Source of the DNA: Thysanoteuthis rhombus
Taxonomy: Eukaryota; Mollusca; Cephalopoda; Oegopsida; Thysanoteuthidae
Direction: 5' to 3'
Assembly: GCA_963457665.1 (NCBI GenBank)
Contig: OY735212.1
Span: forward strand, 19,197,747-19,261,746
DNA: 64,000 nt
Part shown: positions 23,308 through 32,764 of the stretch, piece after piece
How positions within the stretch are numbered: the first letter of the stretch is position 1
How the letters are laid out: each line of letters begins with the position of its first letter
Notes under the pieces: generated by a model
Told to the model about the DNA's origin: nothing
Databases searched by the model: none
The model's input: only the letters and a program-made list of their open reading frames with translations
Made by a program: the position numbers and the translations under genes

Positions 23308-23553
23308 GATTATAAATTGCATTATATTATATACAAACTCTTATTTGAAATGTTCTGCTGTTATTACATGATGAAGGTATCATTTAGTCATGACAATCTA
23401 AAAAGAATAAACAATTAAAGAAAATGGGGCTGCCGCAAGAATTAATTGTTTATTCTATTTGTATTGTCGAGGCCTAATGATACATTCACCGTGTAATAAT
23501 GGGAGATCATTTCAAATAAGAGTTTTGATATAATATAACACAATTTATAATCG
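23308..23553. mobile_element. fold-back (long inverted repeat) element, copy 1
   Basis: The left arm 23308-23417 and right arm 23441-23553 are inverted copies of each other, about 110 bp long and roughly 85% alike by eye, separated by about 23 bp. Arm landmarks: 'acaattaa' at the inner end and its complement 'ttaattgt'; 'aatgatacattcacc' on the right against the complement of 'gatgaaggtatcattt' on the left. A transcript in either direction would form a long hairpin. Related to 59413-59640. No coding content. Confidence 0.85.
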
Positions 23554-24043
23554 TATAAATGTGTATACTCCCATTTAAAGCCTATTTATCAAATAGAATG
23601 AACTATATACTAAAACTGATTGAAAAAATGAGAAAAATTGAACATTTACTTATATCAAACTTATCAGATTTTTATTGGTCAAATTGGAGAAAAAACAGCC
23701 AGATATGGCAAAAAATGGCTAATTTGGCATCCCTCAAGAAATATGCCGACAGAAAGCACAATCGGTATGCCCCTGCCCCATTGTTTTCTAAACATAAACC
23801 TTTGAAATCCGCTTTTGTGTAGCTGATGAGTTGGATTATCTTCTATGGTCAGGTAACCTCCAATTTTGACCTGATTCAAGTAATGAAAATAATTCTATCA
23901 AATCTTAATTACCGTGCATATTTTCTTGCTTTTAATTCTTTGACGCACAAACAAACAGTTGTTTATGCTATTTTGATCTCAGATCTAACCAGCTCTAGAC
24001 TGATCACTTTGGAAAAGGGGTTCATTGCTTTGTTTTTTGAGTG
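23554..24043. other. unassigned stretch
   Basis: Overlapping small frames (87 codons at 23559 plus; 66 at 23679 minus; 72 at 23826 plus) without domains. Confidence 0.4.
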
Positions 24044-24222
24044 ATCATCATCATCTGTCATTGGACATAGACTTTCCCCAGGATTTGCCAGACCTTCTTA
24101 TCATGGGCATCATGGGGCCAATACTTTCTAAACATGTCTATTTTGTTGGGCCATCTTATATTTTGCTGGACATAGTTTCACATATGATCTCTGGGGATCC
24201 TCATCGCAAGTTTTGATGAACA
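24044..24222 (-). mobile_element. RTE-like retrotransposon extreme 3' end
   Basis: The plus strand starts 'atcatcatcatctgtcattg' and runs through 'gacatagactttccccagg' to 'atctctggggatcctcatc'. Short 5'-truncated copy. Confidence 0.75.
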
Positions 24223-24591
24223 CTGGATGTATAACATTCTAGCCTCATGACCAGCTTAAATGTTAAAATTGTATTTGGTAAATATCCTAAAATTCCATTG
24301 AATTAGTGTATTATTTTTTGCCTTATCTTCTATCAAATGTATTTCTGAATTTTGACCATAAGGGCACTTTTGATATCAAGAAGAAAAAGGGGCAGGGGCT
24401 CATGCATCTCAAACCCCCTGTGTATGTCATGCCACTCAAATAAGAAATACTTTCAAATGCTTGATTAATTGATAAAGAAAAATAATTTGATAAAATATTC
24501 ATAATAGTAAATTCTTTTTTGTTGCAATAGAGAGCTTTTAAATATTGCTCAATACTTTTAGAAACTTTCACCAAAAATATCAAAATAGGTT
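24223..24591. other. unassigned stretch
   Basis: 86-codon minus frame without a domain. Confidence 0.45.
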
Positions 24592-24700
24592 GCTTCAGTT
24601 TCCAAATGGTTCTGGCTTGCTAGCTGGCTTGGTATCTATGTTCAGAGTGAACTGGCCACACTAATGAAGCCATAGGGCTGAAAATTTGATACCATCACAT
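24592..24700 (+). repeat. family A fragment
   Basis: Only the first quarter of A is present: 'ggttgcttcagtttcc', 'ggctagctggc'-like words ('gcttgctagctggcttgg'), and 'ccatagggctgaaaat'. Confidence 0.5.
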
Positions 24701-25212
24701 TTACTCTTCAAAAGATCACACTAAGGCCAGCTCATCCATTATGTGAACCTAATTGATCATCTAGGATGCAAAGGTTCTTGGAGTACACTCCAATTGGAAA
24801 AAATAGGCATTCTTGTTTACATGTTCAATGTTTAAGAAGAGAATGTAAATATTTCTGTGTTCAGGTGTTTTGTAGGAGTAGGAGGGGAGGTGTTTGTATC
24901 AGTGTGAAAGAGGGTAACATTTGGTTCAAAATGAGATTGGTCTGTGAGAAGCCAGGTCAAGGGGTATATATTTCCAGTTTCAGAGGGTGTTGGGCTTGTC
25001 TTAGATAAGAAAGGCAGTGAATGGCTAGAATGTTCATTTTTCAGGGAAAGGTGGATTTTGCTATTTTCATTATAGGATGGAGAGATAGTGTCTAGCATTT
25101 AATGGATAGGTGTTGGTATTCTCAATTCATATATGAAAAAATTGAATCTCATTATAAAATAACTACTGGTTAAGGTTATCACCCTTCCACCTTCAAATAA
25201 TTTTTTTTTGTA
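24701..25212. other. unassigned stretch, partly G-rich
   Basis: An 80-codon plus frame (24766-25008) is Cys/Arg/Gly-rich, but I recognise no fold and the Cys spacing is irregular. Confidence 0.4.
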
Positions 25213-25220
25213 TTTTATTC

Positions 25221-25943
25221 AAGTTGTTCCCAAACTTTTCAAATCACAGTGCCCTCAGTATGGAAAATCTTTTTCACGGCACCTCAAGTCAAAAAATATT
25301 GTTCAATTGCATTTATGTTCATGTGGCTATCATCATCATAGCATCAGTCATTGGACATAGACCTTCCCCAATATTCTCCAGACTTCTCTACCATGGGCCT
25401 CACGGAGCTAATATTTTCTGAATTTATCTAGCTCATCACAACATCTTACTTTCAGTAAGCCATAATTCCAAATATGATTTCCGGGGATCAATGTTGAGTC
25501 GTGATGTCATGTAGTTGTCTAACATTTTTGCAACATGTCCAGTCCATTGCCATTTGAGTTTTCTTCTGATTTCCATGATATCATTGTCTCCTGTCTTTTG
25601 TCTAATCTTTCCCAAAGTGGCTACATTAGTTGAGTAAAAAAATAATGAATCATGTGAGTTAAATTCATAAAATATTATACATTTGTTTTTTTTTTAATAG
25701 TGATAATCAAATTTCTAAAAAATTCCAAATTGTCTATCAACCAAGTGTCATCCAGTGTTAAACCAGTGAAGATCAACACTAGATAGGTAGAGTGATAGGT
25801 GATGTGTTATCAATTTGACCATAAATCAGCAAATTGGATTACAATTTCTGGGAATTATTAAGATTTCAGAATATCCAGCAGCACCCATAAGAGCTAATTA
25901 TGGTACCCTCAGGGAGGCATGACACACACTTTGAGAATCACTG
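25221..25943 (-). mobile_element. non-autonomous hAT element with perfect 8-bp target duplication
   Basis: The left end is 'aagttgttcccaaacttttc'; the complement of the right end is 'cagtgattctcaaagtgtgt', an imperfect hAT-type inverted repeat. The 8-bp direct repeat TTTTATTC flanks it exactly (25213-25220 and 25944-25951), the diagnostic duplication length for hAT transposition. It is the same family, in opposite orientation, as 52153-52994. It encloses an antisense RTE insertion. No transposase frame remains. Confidence 0.88.
25329..25610 (-). mobile_element. RTE-like retrotransposon 3' end nested inside hAT
   Basis: The plus strand runs 'catcatcatagcatcagtca', 'ttggacatagaccttcccc', 'gatttccggggatcaatg' and 'ccattgccatttgagtttt', ending near 25610. 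It lies wholly within the hAT element, so it inserted afterwards. Confidence 0.78.
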
Positions 25944-25951
25944 TTTTATTC

Positions 25952-27721
25952 TATTCATGGAAGATTTCAAGAGTCAAATAGGAGCAGTATCAAGCAGTTC
26001 ATAGAATTAAGATTTGAAGAAAACAAACTCTTCAGAGAACAGTCAGCGTAATTCCATTATTTCAAAAACCATAGGTACACTTTTTGATAGTAGCAGTCTT
26101 TGTCAAATCTGTAAACATGATTGAAGATGAAATGTCTGTCATTTAGGTTTTTGAAATTGAAATTGAATGAATCATAATGCAGAAATATAAGTAAAACAAA
26201 ACTTTTTGTGTGGATATTAGTCAACTAGTACAGTACCTATGAAAAATGATGCAATTTTTATGTTATCTATGAATAGATAAATATCTTGGAATATTTCTAT
26301 TTTAAAACATCGTTTTCAGTCACATGTCTCACTTTCACTCTCTCTTTAATCAGCTTTAAATGGGTTTTCCTAACAAACTTACATACAGACACAGCTACAG
26401 TAGTCAGTCATACTTTAGCTGCTGGCCCCATTCAGTCACATGTCTTCCTCTCCTTAATCAACTAAAAAGTAAAATTTATGTCTCCACCATGACACGAACA
26501 AACAAACAAATAAACATACAAATTTTAAAACGACAGTCTTTATATGCATAGATTATTTATATTTTTCCTCTTCAAAAAATTGTTGTCACTTAATTTATAT
26601 TAACTCCTGGATGGAGAGAAAAAAGGTTGTAATCGCCTCATTAACAAATTTAAAAAATTCTCAAATTTCACTCTCATTATAAAAAACGTAGTCACATAAT
26701 TGTCAAAATACTTTGCTTCATTTTTTCTTAGAAATAAATTAATTTATTAAAAAAAGATTTCCCATTAAATCAGGAAAGAATCAAATTGAATAGTTCTGTT
26801 TTTCAGATTTTTTTTTCCAATCATCAGAAACTAAATTTTAAAAAACAGCAAAGTTTAGCACATCTTTCCATTAATGTTTAGCGTAATTTGAATGTCTTGA
26901 AAGAAAATATCCACTTAGAAAAAAAAGAAAAAGCTTTTTAGTACTCGTTTCAATTTTTGTGTTGATTGCAATCGCCACTGTAGATGTAAACGCATCTAAA
27001 ACCACAAATACAGAAACTGAAATGTTTTGTTCAGAGAATCTCAGCCATGGGTTTGGTGGAATAATTTCTGTGAAAGAGCTAAAAATATTATTTGATTAAT
27101 TTTTGTTCTTGAATCACAACATCCAAATTAAATAAACAAAGTATTTCCAAGTTTGATTTACAGATTCATCTTTAATTTGTCCTTTTTTTTTAATTTTTCA
27201 TCCGTTATTTTCAATCTGTATATTACTGCAGACAATGTCTCCATCCAAGAACACTGAGGTTTATTCTGTCTAGATGTTTTCAAGATGGAAGACAGTTTTC
27301 ATTGAATTTCAGCAGTACATCAGATTTTGAAAATCTCTGGAGCAATCTGTTGTTTAAAGTTGAATTATCCACTATTGGCTCCTCTTTCATGTTTGTATAC
27401 TCAAAGTGAGAGGAAAATACTGTTTAGCCTTGTTGTAGCAATTATACGTTTTTTCGTTAGAAAAAAGATCTGTTTAGATTTTCCATCCAATAAAAATTAG
27501 TGCACTGTTAATTCCAAAGGTGCACGTTTGGAAGTGTGTACTGGTAAATTGAGTAACAAAATGTGTTTTGCAGATCTCTCATTTCATGTGAATTCTATAA
27601 AAGTTTGTATTTCTTTTCATATTTGACTCTCCTAAATTAAGTGCCAAATTCATGGCTTACACACTTTTACGGTAAATAGTAACAATGAATTTAGTTCCTT
27701 TTTTGTTCTTGTTATGACATG

Positions 27722-27726
<5 letters not shown>
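25952..27726. other. unassigned AT-rich stretch
   Basis: Nearly 1.8 kb with homopolymer runs only; a 63-codon frame at 26360 has no domain. Confidence 0.45.

Positions 27727-27760
<34 letters not shown>
27727..27760. repeat. (TA)n microsatellite
   Basis: Pure TA run. Confidence 0.95.
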
Positions 27761-27764
<4 letters not shown>

Positions 27765-28376
27765 GTACAATACAAATCAGAAATACTATATGATATGATA
27801 TAACATAATACAATATCAATATGTGATGGGTTTATTTCATTAAGTGCTCGATATATTCAACATTAAACATCAAGTTGAGTTAGAATAGAGCTTAAAATAT
27901 GATGAAGTAAAACCACTTTAAAGAACAACCCAATCACCATAATAACCTTAGAATTTAGAAACAGACCAAACCTATAATAATTAAACTAATAACTAACGTC
28001 ATGTAAAGTGAACCCTAACACTGGGGAACAGATTCAAGTGAGAACAAAAGACTCTCAGAGAGGAAATATACCACAAAGATCTGATAGTTCAACAACATAC
28101 TGATGAAGAAAATGCCTAATTCATAATTTATAACTACCAATAAATACAGTATCTCCACTAAATAAAACAGAAAAACATAACAACCAATGACCTACCACTA
28201 AACAAAAAAAAAAGATACATAAACTGAATAAGAAGAAAATCTTACAACCTAGGAAGATAGACATCCCCAAAAAATGTCCTAAAAAGGAATCTAAAATAAA
28301 CTGATTCATTTGCCTGAAGAAGCCCAAACAGGGCAGAAACAAATGTAACTGTGAAGCAAATTCTTTACTTCATCTC
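27761..28376. other. unassigned stretch
   Basis: Near its end (28306-28350) is a small nested stem: CATTTG and CAAATG enclose GCCC/GGGC in 'gcctgaagaagcccaaacag'. No other structure found. Confidence 0.4.
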
Positions 28377-28408
<32 letters not shown>

Positions 28409-28410
28409 GT
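28377..28410. repeat. (TA)n microsatellite
   Basis: TA run with a flanking ATAC. Confidence 0.93.
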
Positions 28411-28480
28411 ATTCTAGAAAGCTTTAAAGCTTCAAATATTAAACATATTTGAAAATGTTTTAGTCACTGATTTCCTGATA
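28411..28480 (+). repeat. microsatellite-flanking dispersed repeat
   Basis: 'ttctagaaagctttaaagct' and 'taaacatatttgaaaa' recur at 32603-32680, each immediately downstream of a TA/TG tract. Identity beyond this is low. Confidence 0.6.
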
Positions 28481-28690
28481 TCTGTTGATGTAATTTATGT
28501 AATTTTCTTCAGTGTTTTTTTTCTTTTTTACATAAACTCTGCTATTATGGTAATACATATGTATAGTTCTCCTTTGAATGTCTGTTTGTCCATCTTCTTT
28601 TTTTCAATTTCTCCTTTTCTTCTTTTCCACTCTTATCTTCTCCTTCTTCATCTCTTTTTTCTTTCGCTCCTGTTTCTTGCTGTTTTCTAC

Positions 28691-28940
28691 TGCTCATTAT
28701 GATCACTTTAGAGCATGGGTCTTCTTGATAACAAAAACCGAATGATAACATTAAACGAAGGGTATATAGAGGAAGCCCCTTATTGGGATTAATTCAGAAC
28801 ATAGATCTTTTAAATAACAATAAACGTCTGATAACATTAGGTAAAATATATGCAAAAGGAGCTACTTATTGTGATCACTTTCGGAAAGAAACGTTTTGAT
28901 AACAATAACAGTTGATAACATTTGGCAGAGGACATAAGAA
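28691..28940 (+). repeat. family C degenerate tandem array, unit about 86 bp
   Basis: Three units start near 28691, 28779 and 28865. Each has a 'ttattgtgatcactttmg'-like word, then 'gatcttttaaataacaataa', and ends 'tgataacattaggc'-like. Single diverged units lie at 13556 and, inverted, near 44283. Confidence 0.7.
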
Positions 28941-29094
28941 TTGAAACAATTTACATTCATTATTATATGAAAAATAATCAAAAGTTAATATGAAATTTTT
29001 AATTTGTTTCATGTTTGGGACTGGTTTTGAAAAATCATCTGATAAAATTATCCATGATCATAATAAACAACTCCGCTTTACTTCTCAACATACT

Positions 29095-29360
29095 ATGCTC
29101 TTTTCTCTCAGTCTCTCTCCCTTTTATATCAAATTCCTTTGCTTCTCTCTACTTGCTTTCTTTCCTTTCCTCTATCTCTCTCTTTTCTATCTGATTCTCT
29201 CTTATCTTCTGTCTTGCTCTCTCTCTCTATCTCTATCTATCTCTTCAATCCAATTTTCTTCCCTTGCTTTCTTTCTCTTCTTCTCTAGCCTTCTTCCTTC
29301 CTATTACTTTCTCTACTGTCCCTTCCTGTCCCCAAAATCCTTTCTCTTTCTCCTTCATCA
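29095..29360. repeat. pyrimidine-rich tract
   Basis: T/C-rich on the plus strand over about 265 bp, with (TCTCTC) and (TATC) patches. The 132-codon frame across it (28990-29388) is Ser/Leu/Phe from low complexity and is not a gene call. Confidence 0.75.
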
Positions 29361-29730
29361 ACACCTGCTTCAAGAATCCCGCAATTAAATCAAATAATTT
29401 CACAGAATTACTCGATTGAATCCACCCACCATCTTGTCTTTCAAAGATGGCCATGCCATTTAGGGAACAAAATTGCCTCAAAGATAACAAAAAAACACAC
29501 ACACACAAGTAAACAACTAAAGCAAAGTTTCAGCAAGGAATCTATGTTGATTTTATTTATCATTTAATTCAATTTACTAAGGGTTTTTTTTTTATTGTAT
29601 ATTGTATATAATTAATTGAAATCCACTGGATTGATTGAAGCCTATTATTTCAGATTACTCTTTCGCTCATCTCTAATATTTAATGAAATTTCACTTGCTG
29701 AAGAAATTCCAAAAATAATTACTTCCAACT
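29361..29730. other. unassigned stretch
   Basis: A short (CA)n near 29496; otherwise blank. Confidence 0.5.
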
Positions 29731-29935
29731 AGGGGCATAACTGAAGATTTGGGGACCTGGGAGACACTTGGCTCTTCAGCACCACCCTCCAACATTTGGT
29801 GTGATGTTTCCCAACCTTGGAGCCACAGAGTCCTGAGTTTGCACAAAGTTATTACTAGGGATCTGTTGGCAAACCTTTTAAAAGCCTGTGGCTTGTAAAT
29901 TCAAATTTGACCCCCTCACTCAGCTATACCCCTGC
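29731..29935. mobile_element. small MITE with GGGGCATAACT-type ends
   Basis: The left end 'aggggcataactgaag' and the complement of the right end 'gcaggggtatagctgagtg' form an imperfect inverted repeat; length about 205 bp. No coding content. Superfamily uncertain. Confidence 0.55.
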
Positions 29936-30116
29936 TCTACAATATCTAACAAAATTTCACACGCAGAAGAACTTCTAAATTTCAACCATTGCTAAAATTT
30001 TGAGTTTGATCACCCCTGGTTTTATCTGATTAAAGAAATTTCACATTTAGCATGCAAAGAAAATATAAAATTCTCTTAGTGAGATTTAGTTCATATGGTA
30101 AAAATAAAGCAAAATA

Positions 30117-30303
30117 TAGCCTTTGATACCTTGAATAGTGCTGGTCTTGTTGTACAATTATGTTATTAGTGTATAAATTGATGTAACCAGGTATGAGCTG
30201 GAAAAAAAAACATTAAATTATAATATGACCCTGCACAGTACGGTTTTTGATTGTACAAGCAACTTTGGGACAAATTAACCACACTAATCAGGGTTTACTT
30301 GTA
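30117..30303 (+). mobile_element. family E MITE, pogo-like ends
   Basis: Shares 'ccttgaatagtg', 'aattgatgtaaccaggtatg', 'cattaaattataatatgacc' and the end 'actaatcagggtttactt' with the other E copies. Confidence 0.6.
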
Positions 30304-30508
30304 ACATTAACTTGCACCTCACTGATGTATATTTTTGAACAATTACAATCAACGAACCATAATCTTGAAAAGTAAATGTATCTTAATAGAAAGAAATATA
30401 CATGTACTTGTAATGCATGTATAAGAGGAGAAAAGTATACCGAGCAAATTTATGATCATTTCGACTGTGTTCATTATGACCAGACGCTGTGGTCCACAAG
30501 TGACAACT

Positions 30509-30780
30509 GAAACTTTTCCAGTGGGGGTCAAAGGGACATATTTGCAGGGATATGGGGAGGTTATATTGAGAATATATCTTAGTGGTAACCCTGGTTAGAA
30601 GCAAAGAATAATACCATTTTTCTTTACGAGTACATTGAATTGAGTTTGGTGAAATTATTGCACAGTTACATTATCTTTTATTGACAATAGGTTTTCAACT
30701 TTCAAACCCCTTCACCCTTAGTAAGAGGGCCTGGTTTCAGACACCCCATTTACACCCCACCACAGCAAACACCCATGTTG
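30509..30780 (+). repeat. family B dispersed repeat, internally deleted
   Basis: It has 'gagaatatatcttagtggta' and 'tttcaaaccccttcaccct' but lacks the middle part seen at 8010 and 19421. Confidence 0.58.
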
Positions 30781-30896
30781 TGGTCATGAAATTTTAATGG
30801 ACTAATCCTTTCAAAGCCATCCTACTCAACAGAACATAATTTGAAGTTATCAAGTTGTCAAGTGAGATTCACGCAAAATGCTGACTTTTATAACCT

Positions 30897-31085
30897 CGGT
30901 GCTGGGGTCCAAGGGAACCAATAAACAAACTGTGATCTATTTAGCAACTAGAGCTAAATCTAGCTATTTTGGAGCTAGATTAATAATTTGGGGTCCACTA
31001 TCCACATGCATTATGATGCAAACTGCGCAATATCAAACCACATAATAACTGGGGGGGGGCAGTGTTACCTGACAAATTTTGTAGT
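30897..31085 (+). repeat. family D dispersed repeat
   Basis: Second copy of the 20512 repeat: 'ttttggagctagattaataa', 'ttggggtccactatccac', 'gcaaactgcgcaatat'. It contains a (G)9 run at about 31052. Confidence 0.55.
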
Positions 31086-31982
31086 ATTATTATACTATAG
31101 AGGCTGAAAATTCTTGGAAGAAGTATATAACCGCAAAAGGACTAGATTAAGAAAAGAAATTAACTCTAGTCACTCCACTAGTGATGATTCATGTATATGA
31201 GTGATATAGATCTCTGTTGCACTCGAGATTATTGCTATAAGACTGAAAAATCTTGTGACTGGACACAGAAAAAAGCAGAAAATCAAAAGATCTTTCAGCG
31301 TTTGATGAATATTTGTACACATCTTTTGTGTCCGTGCTTATTTTTGGAATGATCTGTACTGTATGTTTATATATGTTTGTACATATTGATTCTGTTGAAC
31401 AGCTTGGAAATTCTTCTCATCATCAAAGAAATTTCTCATCGCCAAACGAGTAAAAATATCTCTGTTGAAATATTAACTGTTGACAAAAGAAAATGCAAAA
31501 TATAGAATCTAACTATTATCTCCAGACTCAAGTATCTTTCTCTGGCTATAACTTGCTTCCCACCGCTGCCCAAACTTACTTGAAACTACATGCACACTTA
31601 ATTCAATTCTTAAGTGCAAAGCACTTACCAAAGATCCAAAGCCACACCATCTCCAAATATTAATTCCGAGTGAGACACCCATGTGATCTTAATGGTCTCA
31701 AGTGCAGGAATTTTCAGAAAGTATTTTAATGCTCTTGGCACAAGACATGAAAACCAATTCCAAAAGGCTGTTTCAAGTCAGGGCAGTATTTTTGGATAGA
31801 ACCAGTTACTGAATTTTTGTATCAACAATTTATTGTTATTGATTTTCTAGGCTTCTTATTGGCTACAAACGGAAATGTTGTCACTTCTGATTGGACAACC
31901 AGAATGTGGATCAGCAAATCCATGGATAATTTTTTGGGCACGTAAAGACTAAATTAGTTGCCCAGTTGTACTAAAAATATCT

Positions 31983-31985
<3 letters not shown>
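31086..31985. other. unassigned stretch
   Basis: No gene or repeat recognised over 900 bp. Confidence 0.45.

Positions 31986-32080
<95 letters not shown>
31986..32080. repeat. compound (TG)n(TC)n(TA)n microsatellite
   Basis: Three dinucleotide blocks abut: TG (about 31986-32035), TC (about 32036-32060), TA (about 32061-32080). Both-strand frames across it are artefacts. Confidence 0.95.
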
Positions 32081-32514
32081 GTAATAAAGCTAGAACCAAA
32101 CAAAAAACGAAGACTGATCTAAGATTCATTGCTAATTTCAAAATAAAATACATATCAACCATGGACTGGAAAAATACACATCTCCTCAACATTGATAAAA
32201 AAAATATTTGAAGGAAATAAAATACCATCAATGACAAAAAAGAAGAGGGACACAAGCCAAAATTCAGAGTATCTGGGAGAGAAATGAATGACACCACCAG
32301 AATATGATACTATCAAGCAGCCCTTATATCAAACATTGGCCCTCACATATTTTTTAAATTTATATGAATCTAATCTGATGATGCTCTTGATTGCAAAGTG
32401 TATCATAAGAAATAGGAAACATGAAAAATTCATAATTTATCTATTCTTCTAAATTGTCAAATTAATAAATTAAACACTGTCAAAAAAGTCTGTCCACTTA
32501 TGCAGAAACCCATG

Positions 32515-32515
<1 letters not shown>
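32081..32515. other. unassigned stretch
   Basis: AT-rich with no recognised element. Confidence 0.5.

Positions 32516-32602
<87 letters not shown>
32516..32602. repeat. self-complementary (CA)n(TA)n(TG)n microsatellite
   Basis: CA repeats, then a long TA run, then TG repeats. The array is its own reverse complement and could extrude as a cruciform or fold as one hairpin. Confidence 0.93.
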
Positions 32603-32730
32603 CATGTTCTAGAAAGCTTTAAAGCTTCAAGTACTAAACATATTTGAAAAAAATTTTTGATCCACTTCAGTCGCTGATGTATATATAACTGTTCATGATG
32701 GAGATGAACTTCGAAGCATGTCAGGAAATT
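32603..32730 (+). repeat. microsatellite-flanking dispersed repeat
   Basis: Second copy of the 28411 sequence, followed by 'tgttcatgatggagatgaac', which folds with 'gttcat' words and may be part of the same element. Confidence 0.5.
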
Positions 32731-32764
32731 ATATATATATATAGAGAGAGAGAGTGAGAGAGAA
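32731..32764. repeat. (TA)n(GA)n microsatellite
   Basis: Short TA run followed by GA run. Confidence 0.9.

Noticed and set aside
28306-28350. Hammerhead-ribozyme-like core ('ctgaaga', a GCCC/GGGC stem, then 'gaaac')
   Set aside because: The flanking arms CATTTG and CAAATG pair with each other across the core, which is not the hammerhead arrangement, and no cleavage-site arm is present. It is better seen as a nested hairpin.
28990-29388. 132-codon open frame
   Set aside because: Most of it lies in the pyrimidine-rich tract and reads as Ser/Leu/Phe; no recognisable domain.
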